Source: Mesotoga prima MesG1.Ag.4.2
GTDB lineage: Bacteria > Thermotogota > Thermotogae > Petrotogales > Kosmotogaceae
Direction: 5' to 3'
Assembly (NCBI RefSeq): GCF_000147715.2
Contig: NC_017934.1
Span: forward strand, 1,860,001 to 1,924,000
DNA length: 64,000 nucleotides
Made by a program: the position numbers and the translations under genes. Each line of letters starts with the position of its first letter. The stretch's first letter is position 1. Below are positions 36,467-46,174 of this stretch, piece after piece. The notes under the pieces are model-generated. The model did no database searches. It saw only the letters and a list, made by a program, of their open reading frames with translations, and was not told the DNA's origin.

Positions 36467-37723
36467 TCATTCTCCCCGTCTTACGGGGAGCTCTATTGTG
36501 AAAGTCGACCCTCTTTCCGTAGATGACTTCAGCTTTATGTCGCCTTGGTGTCTCTCAATAATCGCTTTAGCCAGCGATAGCCCGAGCCCTGAACCCTTTT
36601 TCGATCTGCCGGCAGAACTGCCCCGGTAGAAACTCTGAAAGATCTTCGATGAATCTTCTTGCGGGATCCCAGGGCCTTCGTCCGAGACGCTTATATAGGC
36701 GTAGGTCTCGCTCCCTGAAATTGACACAGATACCGAGCCGCCTTCAGGAGAGTAATCGATGGCGTTCTTAAGGAGATTGCCAATAGCTTGCGTAATCCAC
36801 TTCTCATCACAGAAGACAATAGCCGACGATTCGGTATTCAGTGAAATCTCGATCTTCTTTCTGCGAGCTATCTCGATGTAGTTTCTCATTATATCTCTCG
36901 CCAGTTCTGCGAGATCTGCCTTTCTGAAACTAAATCTGATAGCGCCCGATTCTATCCTTGCTATGTTGAGAACGTCACCGATGAGCCATTCCATTCTCTC
37001 GATATCTTCGCCGCTTCTACCCAGAAACTCTTCAATCTGTTCTCTTTCCATATTTTTGCCGTCTAGCATTAATTCATTCATCGTTTTTAGGGAGGCAAGT
37101 GGCGTCTTGAGTTCATGCGATATGAAAGAGATGAAGGCCCTCATCTTGTCGCGCTCGGAATCAACGCTTTCCATGGTCTTCTCCAGTCTTCTGCTGAGCG
37201 CGTTCAGTTGTGCCGAGAGAATGGCCGTGTCCCCCTCGCCATCGAAAATCGATTTACCATCGTATCTCCCGCTCATCAGGGCGTCCAATCTCAGCGATGT
37301 TTCTTTCAGAAAGTCGGACTGTTTTTTCGCTATGAGGGAGAGCAGTGAAACCCAAAGAAGAACAAGAGTTATAGAAGAGAGCGAAATTATCGTAATTATC
37401 CTGGAGCGGAAATTCTTGTAAGTAGATCCATAGCTTTCGGGAGGCGCTTCTGTGTATCCATAGGGCTTGAGAAGATTCAGCGCAGCTTCGAAGTCCTCCG
37501 GCCGACTCTCAGAAAGCAGCCTCTGAAACGTCTCATCCGAAAGACCACCCAGCGAAACCAGCCTTCCAATTAACGAGATCTCCCTTTCATACTGACGACT
37601 TCTCTGTTCCTGCAATGCAGACCATATGAGCAGCACGGCGATAATGACGACCGCGAGAGAGATCACAATGCCGGCAACTGAGGCCAGTCTATTGGCTTTT
37701 TCTCTGAAGAGGAATCTTAACAT
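36467..37723 (-). CDS. Sensor histidine kinase
   Basis: A 418-residue membrane kinase. Two membrane segments (about 14-35 and 110-131) flank a short external sensor of about 75 residues. HAMP-like linker, then the dimerisation domain with phosphorylated His203 in ISHELKTPLAS. The catalytic domain shows N-box NLLKNAIDYSPEGG, G1 VSDEGPGIP and G2 KGSGLGLSLAKAI. It autophosphorylates and passes phosphate to the response regulator encoded directly upstream; the regulator stop and this ATG abut (TAGATG). The larger external domain than in BceS-type intramembrane kinases suggests direct signal sensing. Confidence 0.94.
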   Translation of the reverse strand: MLRFLFREKANRLASVAGIVISLAVVIIAVLLIWSALQEQRSRQYEREISLIGRLVSLGGLSDETFQRLLSESRPEDFEAALNLLKPYGYTEAPPESYGSTYKNFRSRIITIISLSSITLVLLWVSLLSLIAKKQSDFLKETSLRLDALMSGRYDGKSIFDGEGDTAILSAQLNALSRRLEKTMESVDSERDKMRAFISFISHELKTPLASLKTMNELMLDGKNMEREQIEEFLGRSGEDIERMEWLIGDVLNIARIESGAIRFSFRKADLAELARDIMRNYIEIARRKKIEISLNTESSAIVFCDEKWITQAIGNLLKNAIDYSPEGGSVSVSISGSETYAYISVSDEGPGIPQEDSSKIFQSFYRGSSAGRSKKGSGLGLSLAKAIIERHQGDIKLKSSTERGSTFTIELPVRRGE

Positions 37724-38422
37724 CTACTTCCCTCCATTCCACCTGTAACCCAGGCCTCTCAGCGTTTCAATAAGCTTCGGCTTTGAGGGATCTTCCTCCA
37801 CCTTCTCTCTGAGCTTTCGGATATGAACAGAGAGGGTGTTGTCATCAATGAATTCACCGTCTACATCCCATACCTTCTGAAGGAGCCGATCCCTTCCGAG
37901 GACAATACCTTCGTTCTCCATAAGAGTTCTGAGTATTTTGAACTCCGTTGGAGTGAGTATGATCTCTTTCCCGGATCTGTAAGCCCTCAGCTTAGAGGTG
38001 TTCAGTTCTAAGGGGCCTGACTTTAGCGAACCACCTTCCTCAACGGAACGCTTCTGGATTCTCCGTGCATTGGCTTTGATTCGCGATATGAGCTCCCTTA
38101 GTCTGAATGGTTTCGTTACGTAATCGTCCGCCCCGCTCTCGAGACCCATTACGATATTCACTTCCTCGTCCCTTGCAGTAAGGAAGATTATTGGCATCTC
38201 TGATCTTTCGCGTATCTTCTTGCAGAGTTCAAATCCGTTTCCGTCGGGGAGCATTACATCTAGGAGCGCCAGATCAAAGTCTCCGCTCTCTAGCATTTCG
38301 AGAGCATACGACACACTCCCGGCTAAGGTCGTTGCCCACCCCTCCTGCGTGAGCGCATAGCTTATGCCGTTCGCAAGGTTTTCGTCGTCTTCAACTAGCA
38401 GAATCCTGAGCAATCGTATCAC
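37724..38422 (-). CDS. OmpR-family response regulator
   Basis: A 232-residue regulator. The receiver domain (about 5-120) has the acidic pair EDD, phosphoacceptor Asp55 (LALLDVMLPDG), FLTARDEE and the lysine of VTKPFRLREL. The C-terminal winged helix (about 140-230) shows LTPTEFKILRTLMENEG and VHIRKLREKVEEDP with GLGYRW. I start it at GTG 38422; the open frame continues another 120 codons upstream, but that part is dispersed repeat DNA and is not conserved-looking protein. A TATAAT lies at 38466-38471 upstream. It heads the operon with the kinase and ABC pump. Confidence 0.92.
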   Translation of the reverse strand: MIRLLRILLVEDDENLANGISYALTQEGWATTLAGSVSYALEMLESGDFDLALLDVMLPDGNGFELCKKIRERSEMPIIFLTARDEEVNIVMGLESGADDYVTKPFRLRELISRIKANARRIQKRSVEEGGSLKSGPLELNTSKLRAYRSGKEIILTPTEFKILRTLMENEGIVLGRDRLLQKVWDVDGEFIDDNTLSVHIRKLREKVEEDPSKPKLIETLRGLGYRWNGGK

Positions 38423-38465
38423 TTCCGAATGGCCATGACCGGTCCTTGTAGATCCGGCGTTTCTA

Positions 38466-38471
38466 TTATAT
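38466..38471 (-). promoter_or_regulatory. Probable -10 box of the two-component/ABC operon
   Basis: TATAAT on the minus strand, 44 nt before the response regulator start, with a weak TTTCTA at 17-bp spacing upstream. It sits between repeat DNA and the gene. Confidence 0.45.
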
Positions 38472-38519
38472 ATGGAATGTAAATGTATAGAAAAGCGCTG
38501 AAAAACATCGGCGGGCGCA

Positions 38520-38640
38520 ATGCCGACTCCATTGAGAAGTGATGCTGGGAAGAGCATCCCCGGAAGTGATGCGCCGAAAGATCCCGGCGGAAGTGATGCC
38601 CGGAGGATCATCCGGGGAAGTGAGGCTGCTTCGCAGGAGG
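38520..38640 (+). repeat. Array of GGAAGTGATGC-type short repeats
   Basis: Seven or so near-repeats of GAAGTGATGC/GAAGTGAGGC separated by small GGATCATCC- or GCGCCG-type stems. The same array occurs inverted at about 51618-51725 and 55765-55870. Confidence 0.6.
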
Positions 38641-38673
38641 GGAAAGGGAGCCAGTGTGCTGCGCTGGCCGGCC

Positions 38674-38754
38674 AAAAGGCGAGAATCATCGCCGCAAGTG
38701 AAGGCTTCGCCTTCGCCAGTACCACTTCGCGGGAGAAGAGCCGCTGAACGCTTA
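38674..38754 (+). repeat. GAAGGCTTCGCCTTC repeat module
   Basis: Matches 21621-21693 over about 70 bp and 25518-25558 partly. It contains the GAAGGC/GCCTTC stem and CACTTCGCGGGAGAAG. Confidence 0.6.
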
Positions 38755-38921
38755 AAATCAAGAACACGCTGATCGCTGTCAAGAGCCGTGCTTGGTCCGT
38801 CGTTGTTTGTTAGAATAAGAGAGGCGGGGGATGCAAGATAAGTCCAGTCCTTCGAGAAGAGCATGAAGATCAGATCCTAGCTCTGTAAGTAAAAACTGAC
38901 TCTCCTCGGTGAACGAAGAAC

Positions 38922-40250
38922 GGTTCTGTCTCTTTTTTTGTGTAAACCCCTTTTTTGTAATGGGTTTAAGAATCAGCTTATGTACTTAGCTAATCTTTCA
39001 TACTTTATCACAAGTTGAGTAAGGATCCTGGACCAATCAAGAGTTCTTACTGTCCATTTCTTTGTTATGTTCATTATTGCTAGATAAGCCATCTTTAAGA
39101 GAGAATTGTCTGTTGGAAAGACTCCTTTGTTCTTCGTCACCTTCCTGAGTTGTCTATTAACTGATTCAATGGGATTAGTTGTATAAACCAATCTTCTCAG
39201 TTCCTCTGGATATTGAAAGAAGGTTGAGAGAGTTTCCCAGTTATCTTTCCAGCTTTTTATTGACAAGTGGTATTTGTCGCCCCACTTCTCTTCTAGTGCA
39301 AGCAATGCATTCCATCCTGCCTCTCTTGTAGGTGCCTGATAAATTGTCTTGAGATCGCGTGCTAGAGGTCTACGATCCCTCCAGGTAACATATCTCATGG
39401 TGTTTCTTATCTGGTGAACTATGCACTTCTGAACCTCTGAGAATGGATATACAGCCTCTATGGCTTCTTCCATTCCGCTTAATGCATCTATTGAGAAGAT
39501 TGCCACGTCTTCAACCCCGCGATTCTTCAATTCGTTGAGAATGCTTAGCCAGTAGCTTGCTCCTTCTGTTTCACTTATCCACATGCCTAGAATGTCTTTG
39601 TGGCCATTTAGGGATACTCCTAAGGCTATATAGAGTGCTTTCTTCCTTACCTGGTTGCTTTCAACGACCCTGAAGAATACGGCATCCATGTAGACTATCG
39701 CATACGCAGATTCTAATGGTCTGTTTCTCCATTCGGAGACCAGTGGCAGTATCTTGTCCGTTATCCTGCTTACGCTCTCTGCAGACAATCTGGAACCGTA
39801 GATATCCTCTATATGACTCTGAATATCTCTTACTGTCATTCCCCTTGCATACATGGAGATTATCTGATCCTCTATACCAGAAATGTCCCTCTGGTGTTTC
39901 TTCACAACAACCGGTTCAAATTCACCTTTCCTGTCTCTTGGTATCTCAAGTTCTATTTCTCCGTAATCGCTCCTAACTGTCTTCTTGCTATGTCCATTCC
40001 TGGAATTGTCAGTCTCTTTGTTCTTGTAGTCATGCTTCGAATATCCAAGCTCATCTTCCAGTTCTCCTTCAAGCATTTCTTTGATTACGTCACCAAACAA
40101 TTCCTTCATTGCCTCTTGAACATCTCCAACGTTTTCAAATCCATTCTTCTCGATTAACGACTTGATCTTTTCTCTGTCAAATTTCATCTTCTTTTCCCTC
40201 CAATCTTCTCTTCCATTCTAGAGGGTTTACACAATCTTCTTTACATACTC
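38922..40250 (-). mobile_element. IS256-family insertion sequence, complete
   Basis: A 1329-bp element carrying one transposase gene. Its ends are imperfect inverted repeats of about 28 bp sharing TTGTGTAAACCC, 16 nt in from each tip. It is flanked by the 8-bp direct repeat CGAAGAAC (38914-38921 and 40251-40258), the normal IS256 target duplication. The insertion splits a repeat module that reads uninterrupted elsewhere (around 51440-51480). Confidence 0.92.
38973..40187 (-). CDS. IS256-family (Mutator-type) transposase
   Basis: A 404-residue DDE transposase. The DDE residues are expected in YAIVYMDAVFF, FSIDALSGMEEAIEAVYP and the glutamate of TNPIESVNRQLRK; the family's C/D-x2-H is seen as QKCIVHQIRNTMRYV. 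The frame is intact. The same protein, identical over the first 240 residues or so, is encoded by the second copy at 63033, indicating very recent transposition. Confidence 0.96.
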   Translation of the reverse strand: MKFDREKIKSLIEKNGFENVGDVQEAMKELFGDVIKEMLEGELEDELGYSKHDYKNKETDNSRNGHSKKTVRSDYGEIELEIPRDRKGEFEPVVVKKHQRDISGIEDQIISMYARGMTVRDIQSHIEDIYGSRLSAESVSRITDKILPLVSEWRNRPLESAYAIVYMDAVFFRVVESNQVRKKALYIALGVSLNGHKDILGMWISETEGASYWLSILNELKNRGVEDVAIFSIDALSGMEEAIEAVYPFSEVQKCIVHQIRNTMRYVTWRDRRPLARDLKTIYQAPTREAGWNALLALEEKWGDKYHLSIKSWKDNWETLSTFFQYPEELRRLVYTTNPIESVNRQLRKVTKNKGVFPTDNSLLKMAYLAIMNITKKWTVRTLDWSRILTQLVIKYERLAKYIS

Positions 40251-40258
40251 CGAAGAAC

Positions 40259-41217
40259 CGCTCAACGGTCAATCAGTGTCTCTTGCTCTTCCGACCCCGT
40301 ACGCCCAACCTCTAACCTCGTTTTTTGTGATCCCTTCTTAAATCCCCGCTTGAGCGGGGGGGACCGCTTGCGGTGGGGAGTGTGCTCTTTGAACAACGTT
40401 TTGAATAGATTGGCCTGTTCGAAATTGAACGATATATTCACTACTTCACGTTATTTGGTCTGTGATCCATATGTATGCACCTACCAGCAACCAGGAATGA
40501 ACATCGAACAACCGCTCTAAAATGACTATTTGAGAGCATCAACTTTTCTCGCATACAAAGACCAACACCCTCCGCCACTACGTGGCCCTCCTCCCTCAAG
40601 GGAGGATTTAAGATCAGGATCATTAGGAGCCAAATATAAACTCGTGCAAAAAAGCAGCTAATTTATGGTATTTGACTCCCTGACGTATAGGTAATGAAGA
40701 GCTCTAAAGAGGGGATTTAGGAGCGAAGATCAGAATTAGTGAGAAAGAAGATTGTTGAGAGCTTCGCATGGAGAATATAAGAGAGTTGATAATTCTGAGA
40801 ACGTCATATCTCATCATGCTTAAGCAAGAGCCATCCTTGGCCCTTCGTCCCAGATCATAGACCTGTCCTCAGACAAGATCGAGATAGGACGAGGAAGATA
40901 ATTTCGAGACATTCGCTATGCTCACTAGAAGGCGAGAGAAACGTCTCGCCCGGTTCTCCTTATCTCGTGGTCCTTAACGAAGAACTTTGACACAAAGTGT
41001 CGAAGAAGCATTTTTCCAGCGTAAGCCTTCAGTGTTTCTTATCCAGGTGGCTCTTTCCTTCTCGAAGGACGCCTTTTCACAACGTTTTACGACCAGAGAG
41101 GAGAGGGTGTCTTTTCTTGCGCTAGCGAGCATCACTTCCAGACGAAGTCGGCCTCACTTCTGATCTTGATGCCACAAACCCGTTACCCCCTAACACGTTT
41201 CTTACAATAAAGCATTC
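40259..41217. other. Intergenic region with repeat fragments
   Basis: Contains fragments of the dispersed modules (GCTCAACGGTCAATC directly after the IS, and short inverted GGAAGTG-type units near 41130-41165). No gene, RNA or clear promoter is evident. Confidence 0.5.
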
Positions 41218-41727
41218 CTAATTTGAATAAATTACATCGGCAAATTCCTGAAGCTCATCCGGAGAGATCAAGTAGTAAATATCCTCGGATTTCATGACGA
41301 AGGCTTTCGATCTTGCAGTCATGATGAAGGCCTTGGAGCCATTTCTGAGTCGGAACCAGCCCACTTTGTATAGGCCTGTAGATGCTCCGTTGGTTCTTAC
41401 CGTCGGCTCGAAGTCCCTCTCTTCAGTCCAGTCGATAATTCCAACGATTTCAGCTGAATCTATTGCTATCGTCTTTCTTCCGAAGGGAAGTGCATTCAGA
41501 ACAACGTTTTCGCCGTCAAATTTCACGGCGTTTGTGAATGGAAATATCAGGAAGAGAAATATGAAGAAGACGAACAGACTGCCTATGATTATTAGTGAAA
41601 TAGTCTTCTGCCAGCCCTTTGTCTTGAATAGAGAGAAAACGAATATCACCGCAACAAAAACAACGATTCCAATATTCAGCATAATCGCAGATGTGGGTAA
41701 TGAAAACTTGAACACGATTGTCTCCAT
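41218..41727 (-). CDS. Membrane protein with PH-like cytoplasmic domain
   Basis: A 169-residue protein with two membrane helices (about 15-34 and 43-68) followed by a soluble C-terminal part of about 100 residues. That part is built from short strands and a closing helix (SPDELQEFADVIY), as in bacterial PH-like domains. I start it at the ATG at 41727, 6 nt after GGAGG. It stands alone and its function is unknown. Confidence 0.75.
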   Translation of the reverse strand: METIVFKFSLPTSAIMLNIGIVVFVAVIFVFSLFKTKGWQKTISLIIIGSLFVFFIFLFLIFPFTNAVKFDGENVVLNALPFGRKTIAIDSAEIVGIIDWTEERDFEPTVRTNGASTGLYKVGWFRLRNGSKAFIMTARSKAFVMKSEDIYYLISPDELQEFADVIYSN

Positions 41728-41890
41728 ATCTTGCCTCCTCACAAGAAATTCGATTCAATTATTACACATTCGAGTGCTCCTGATCTTCATATGATCGTTG
41801 ACATCATGACTTTGTGGCGGTTCGGACAGAGAGCTCTTTATCTGAAGGGTTCAAACTGCAAAACTTCTATCGTAACGCCGTTCGACCTCC

Positions 41891-42256
41891 ATGAAGAAGC
41901 AATACCTGGTGTCTCTAGCCGTGATTATGGTATTGCTGCTTGGCGGATGTTTTTCATTTGACGACATGCTAGACGGAACGTGGAGTGGTGTTCTGAATGA
42001 TTATTATGGGAACCACAATGTTGTTCTCATAGTGAACTCGAACAATACCGGATGGATATCTTTCGACAATGACCCGTACAACGTGGACATAGTAAGTAGA
42101 AGAGCCAACCGGAGTTTTGTCGGAGAGTACGGCTGGTACGACTCCTATTGGATCGAGAGAACCATTCAGGCCGAAATGATAAACTACGGCACATTGCGGA
42201 TAAAGATATACGATAATTTCGGCGATCTCATCAGCGATGGCTTCCTGTATAAGTAG
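41891..42256 (+). CDS. Predicted small lipoprotein
   Basis: A 121-residue protein with an N-terminal signal peptide and a clear lipobox (LLGGC, cysteine at residue 20). The mature part of about 100 residues is rich in Tyr, Asn and beta strands (GTWSGVLNDYYGNHNVVLIV), suggesting a small beta-barrel/lipocalin-like fold. No ribosome site is visible before the ATG. No family recognised. Confidence 0.7.
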   Translation: MKKQYLVSLAVIMVLLLGGCFSFDDMLDGTWSGVLNDYYGNHNVVLIVNSNNTGWISFDNDPYNVDIVSRRANRSFVGEYGWYDSYWIERTIQAEMINYGTLRIKIYDNFGDLISDGFLYK

Positions 42257-42828
42257 CCTTGTACTTACGGCTTAAGTACGGCCGCCCTGATACAAAAAAG
42301 CTAGTATTATTCCTGAAACTATAACTTTCAAACTTCGGTCTGGGAGTTTTCTTTTGTACGGTAGATTCCGAATCCAAGCATTATATTTCACCGGTTCTAG
42401 TCAGGGCAAGCAAGTTTAATCAATATAACTCAAACGACCTTATCACTTTTTCTTTCCGCTATTGCTTTGCAAATTTTAGATGTCAAAACGTGTTAATTTC
42501 CGAAGATCTCTTCATAAGCGAGTTATTGCAGATATCTGGAACCTGCCAGGAGTAGTCAATGAAAGAGATTTGGCTTGCATTTGTTCATTATTCGAAGCGC
42601 GAAGTTTTCTTCGAGTAGATATCTGGCATTTGCTCTGATTTCGAAGGTCTTTATGATAGTATCTTGAAGGCATTTATCTTGTGACTATATTAACTATCTT
42701 CGATCGTTTTCTTCTATGCCAATAAGGTTATCCGAGAACGGTCCCGGAATGCTGCTTTCAAAAATTATTTCGTGGTTTTTCACTTCCAGAAAGGTTATTA
42801 GAAAGTGAATCCAAGAGGAGATGGTTGT
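42257..42828. other. Intergenic region, nothing recognised
   Basis: A 6-bp stem (GTACTT/AAGTAC) shortly after the lipoprotein gene lacks a T tract. The rest is A+T-rich, without dispersed repeats or a recognisable regulatory motif. It presumably contains the sulfatase promoter. Confidence 0.4.
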
Positions 42829-44439
42829 ATGGAAATTCAAAGTTCCAGGTTACTGAGAAAAGTGCTTATTGGAGCCACCGGAAGCGCTCTCGCTCTCACA
42901 TCTGCGCTTGCGGCCAACTATGAAGACACTATGCCGCTCGAAACCGTGAAGCCGGCCCCGAATCTGGAGGAGGTATTACCTCATCCGGAGCAGAGAGAAG
43001 AAGCAATGGCGAAGTTGGCCGAATTTGAGAGCAGAACTGGGAAACGGCCCAACATACTTGTATACCTAATGGATGATGTCGGTTGGGGGGACCTTGGTGT
43101 TTATGGTGGAGGTGTCGCTGTAGGAGCGCCGACTCCAAACATGGATGCACTTGCAAGAGACGGACTCATGCTTACTTCTGCTTATTCGCAACCTTCTTCT
43201 TCACCAACCAGGGCGACTCTTCTTACGGGACAGCTCCCAGTCAGGCATGGAATACTAAGGCCAACGCTGTACAACGAGCCCGGAGGACTGACAAATGCAG
43301 TTACACTTGCCCAGTTGTTGAGCGATGCCGGTTACGTTACTCAAGCTGTTGGAAAATGGCACATGGGAGAGAATCCCGGTTCTCAGCCTCAAAACGTTGG
43401 ATTTGATGACTTCTCGGGTTTTCTCAGTGTGTCGGACCTGTACACAGAGTGGCGGGATCCATACTTCTACCCCGAAATTGCCACCAGCGAAGAGAGAACC
43501 GAGATGATACGGGAGTGGGCTTTCGAGAAGTACTGGGTTCACGCAGAAAAGGGCGGCACAATCGAACAGGTTAAAGAGATAGATATCGAGGTATCTTCAC
43601 ATCTAGACGAGTACTGGAAAGACTACTCGATTGAATTTATTGAAAAGATGGCCGATAGCGACCAGCCGTTCTTCCTTTACCACTGCACGAGGGGAGCTCA
43701 CTTTGACAACTATCCCAGAGACGAGTATGAGGGGTCGTCTCCGGCCAAGCAGGTTTACAAAGACACAATAGTCGAACTTGACGACATACTGGGTGAGCTG
43801 GTCGCAGCGCTCGAGAGAACTGGACAACTCGAGAACACACTGATTTTCATCGCGTCCGACAACGGCCCAGAGATGGAATCATGGCCGGACAGCGCTTATT
43901 CGCCGTTTAGAGGTGCGAAAGGTTCAACCTGGGAAGGTGGCGTCAGAGTACCCGCAATCTTCTACTGGAAGGGAATGATAGAACCTGGACGGGCCTCCGA
44001 CGGCCTCTTCGACATTGCCGATATCTTCAATACATGCCTTACACTTGCGGGCGCAACCGATTCTATCCCTACAGACAGGTTTATCGACGGAGTAGACCAG
44101 ACTTCATTCCTCCTAGCCGAGGAGGGACTCTCAAACAGGAAGTACATCTACTACTGGCTTATGAGCTACTTCTCTGCCGTAAGGGTAGCCGAGTACAAAT
44201 ACGTACAGTTTGCCGAATCGGATTCGGGAGAGGGAATCGTTAATCCCGGAGGCTTTACCGGTTACATAATGGCCTTCCCGTATTATCACCTGTACAATCT
44301 CTATCTGGATCCGAAGGAAGAACACAACGTCTCCATAAGAAAACTGGTTTTCACAGATCTCTTCTTGGAAGCCATGAAGAAACATATTGACACATTCCTT
44401 GAATATCCACCTGTAGTTGAAATCATTACGGGTCACTAG
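42829..44439 (+). CDS. Secreted Ser-type sulfatase
   Basis: A 536-residue sulfatase of the alkaline phosphatase superfamily. N-terminal signal peptide (cleavage likely after TSALA, about residue 28). Metal-binding NILVYLMDDVGWGD comes first. The modification motif is SSPTR, with Ser124 as the residue converted to formylglycine; this marks it as Ser-type. KWHMGE and FIASDNGPE complete the active site. It hydrolyses a sulfate ester; aryl, glycan or steroid sulfate is not decidable. Start chosen at the ATG at 42829 behind AGAGGAG. The dedicated maturase follows 40 nt later, which fits the Ser-type motif. Confidence 0.92.
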   Translation: MEIQSSRLLRKVLIGATGSALALTSALAANYEDTMPLETVKPAPNLEEVLPHPEQREEAMAKLAEFESRTGKRPNILVYLMDDVGWGDLGVYGGGVAVGAPTPNMDALARDGLMLTSAYSQPSSSPTRATLLTGQLPVRHGILRPTLYNEPGGLTNAVTLAQLLSDAGYVTQAVGKWHMGENPGSQPQNVGFDDFSGFLSVSDLYTEWRDPYFYPEIATSEERTEMIREWAFEKYWVHAEKGGTIEQVKEIDIEVSSHLDEYWKDYSIEFIEKMADSDQPFFLYHCTRGAHFDNYPRDEYEGSSPAKQVYKDTIVELDDILGELVAALERTGQLENTLIFIASDNGPEMESWPDSAYSPFRGAKGSTWEGGVRVPAIFYWKGMIEPGRASDGLFDIADIFNTCLTLAGATDSIPTDRFIDGVDQTSFLLAEEGLSNRKYIYYWLMSYFSAVRVAEYKYVQFAESDSGEGIVNPGGFTGYIMAFPYYHLYNLYLDPKEEHNVSIRKLVFTDLFLEAMKKHIDTFLEYPPVVEIITGH

Positions 44440-44479
44440 AACGAATAAGGAAATAGCTCGCATAGAGGGAGAGCAGTAA

Positions 44480-45718
44480 ATGGCAGAGGGCGCAGTCGAT
44501 AGGAGAACGAGGGAAAGTATAAATGCGTTTCACGTTATGGTCAAACCCACGGGAGCCCTATGCAATCTCGACTGCGCCTACTGCTTTTATTTGCATAAAC
44601 AGGAGCTTATAAACAGCAGAAACGTTATAAGCGACGAGGTCCTGGAGAGGTTCATCTATGAATACATCAACTCACAGACAGTTCCAGAGATAGTCTTCAC
44701 CTGGCAGGGAGGGGAGCCCACACTACTTGGAATCGACTTCTTCAAAAAGGTTGTCGATTACGAGAGGCTTTACTGTCCTCCGGGCAAGAAGATTGCCAAC
44801 GATCTCCAGACAAACGGAACGCTGCTGGATGAAAAGTGGTGCTCGTTTCTCAAAGAACACAACTTTCTCGTTGGAATAAGCATCGACGGCCCGGAGAGAC
44901 TGCATAACGTCTACAGAAAAAGCAGGAGCGGCGGTCCGACCTTCCAGAAGGTCCTCAATGCTGTAAGACTTTTGCACAAGTACGAGATTCTTTTCAATAC
45001 CCTGACCGCGGTTAACAGAATAAACGCGAAGTATCCTGGAGAGGTGTATCGCTTTTTGAGGGATACAGCCGGTTCAACCAGAATGCAGTTCATCCCTATA
45101 GCAGAACCGAAGGTATTCAAAAGTTCGCCCACTACATTCATTCCCGAAGACAGTATGCCGATTACAGGATCTACTGAAGCCCTGCCAGGTAAGCACGCTT
45201 CGCTCGTTGCCGACTGGTCGGTCGTTCCTGAAGACTACGGGAGTTTTCTCAACGGGGTTTTCGATATCTGGTACAGGGAGGATATTGGCAAGGTTTTTGT
45301 CTTCCTCTTTGAGTGTGCCCTTGCCCAGTGGCTCGGGATGGAGGCATCGTTGTGCATCTTCTCTGAAACTTGCGGAAAGGCACTTGCGCTGGAGGCCGAT
45401 GGAAGCCTGTACTCCTGCGATCACTTTGTCTATCCCGAGCACAGGCTCGGAAACATTAAGGACCGGAGGTTGCTCGAAATGGTGACTTTGACATCACAGA
45501 CTGTCTTCGGGGTTTCGAAAGCTGCCACACTGCCGGAATACTGCAACAAGTGCGAATACCTTTTCGCCTGTCACGGAGAATGCCCGAAGAACAGATTTGT
45601 CAAAACGCCAGACGGAGAACCGGGACTGAACTACCTTTGCTCCGGACTGAAAAAATACTTCTCCCATATAGATCCATACATGAAAAAGCTTGCCGAAGAG
45701 TATCGGTCGAGAAAGTGA
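44480..45718 (+). CDS. Anaerobic sulfatase-maturating radical SAM enzyme
   Basis: A 412-residue radical SAM/SPASM protein. The [4Fe-4S] SAM motif CNLDCAYC (Cys28, 32, 35) is followed by FTWQGGEPTLLG and DLQTNGTLL. The C-terminal SPASM region has LEADGSLYSCDHFVYPEH and CNKCEYLFACHGECP, which binds two auxiliary clusters. It oxidises the serine of the sulfatase encoded immediately upstream to formylglycine without oxygen, in the cytoplasm before export. Oxygen independence suits an anaerobe. The gene ends 18 nt from the convergent MarR gene. Confidence 0.94.
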   Translation: MAEGAVDRRTRESINAFHVMVKPTGALCNLDCAYCFYLHKQELINSRNVISDEVLERFIYEYINSQTVPEIVFTWQGGEPTLLGIDFFKKVVDYERLYCPPGKKIANDLQTNGTLLDEKWCSFLKEHNFLVGISIDGPERLHNVYRKSRSGGPTFQKVLNAVRLLHKYEILFNTLTAVNRINAKYPGEVYRFLRDTAGSTRMQFIPIAEPKVFKSSPTTFIPEDSMPITGSTEALPGKHASLVADWSVVPEDYGSFLNGVFDIWYREDIGKVFVFLFECALAQWLGMEASLCIFSETCGKALALEADGSLYSCDHFVYPEHRLGNIKDRRLLEMVTLTSQTVFGVSKAATLPEYCNKCEYLFACHGECPKNRFVKTPDGEPGLNYLCSGLKKYFSHIDPYMKKLAEEYRSRK

Positions 45719-45736
45719 GAGAGTCCGGAACTCATC

Positions 45737-46174
45737 TTACCGAAGTGTGTTCAGTGATTCAAGTAACTTGTCCAGGACTGAGTTCACCGTGTCTCTTTTC
45801 TTCTCCGAAATTGAATTAGCAGTCGGACCATAGCTCTCTCTAAGCACTGCCATGGACTTTTGAAATATCTCTCTTCCCTTTGCTGTTATTGAGACGATGT
45901 TTGCCCGCTTGTCTTCAGAGGACTGTTCTCTCGTTATGAGCTGCTTCTTCTCCAGTCCGACACATATCACCATGGTGTTCGTTGTGTCCGTTTCGAGATG
46001 TGAGGAGAGCTGCTTCTGGGTCATCTCTCCGCGGCTTGAAAGAACGAGCAGTGCGCCGAACTGTGGGTAGGTAATACCATGAGGTTCCAGGGCAAGCCGT
46101 GCATGTCTGCTGAGGTTTATGTGCAACGAAGCAATTTTCTCGAATAGGCTTCCAATCTTGTCATCGAAGATCAT
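45737..46174 (-). CDS. MarR-family regulator
   Basis: A 145-residue winged-helix regulator. The DNA-binding core reads MTQKQLSSHLETDTTNTMVICVGLEKKQLI with the wing EDKRANIVSITAKG. Dimerisation helices lie at both ends. It is the last gene of a three-gene minus-strand operon and overlaps the small membrane protein gene by 14 nt. Two conserved-looking neighbours of unknown role are thus its likely targets. Effector unknown. Confidence 0.92.
   Translation of the reverse strand: MIFDDKIGSLFEKIASLHINLSRHARLALEPHGITYPQFGALLVLSSRGEMTQKQLSSHLETDTTNTMVICVGLEKKQLITREQSSEDKRANIVSITAKGREIFQKSMAVLRESYGPTANSISEKKRDTVNSVLDKLLESLNTLR

Noticed and set aside
38423-38782. A 120-residue N-terminal extension of the response regulator
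   Set aside because: The extra codons come from the GGAAGTGATGC and GAAGGCTTCGCC repeats and add no recognisable domain. A normal receiver start with GTG at 38422 fits the family length.
41218-41794. A 166-codon plus-strand frame opposite the PH-like membrane protein
   Set aside because: The minus-strand gene has a good ribosome site, membrane helices and a soluble domain; the plus frame is its shadow.
42929-43542. Antisense frames across the sulfatase gene
   Set aside because: No start signals; the sense frame carries all sulfatase motifs.
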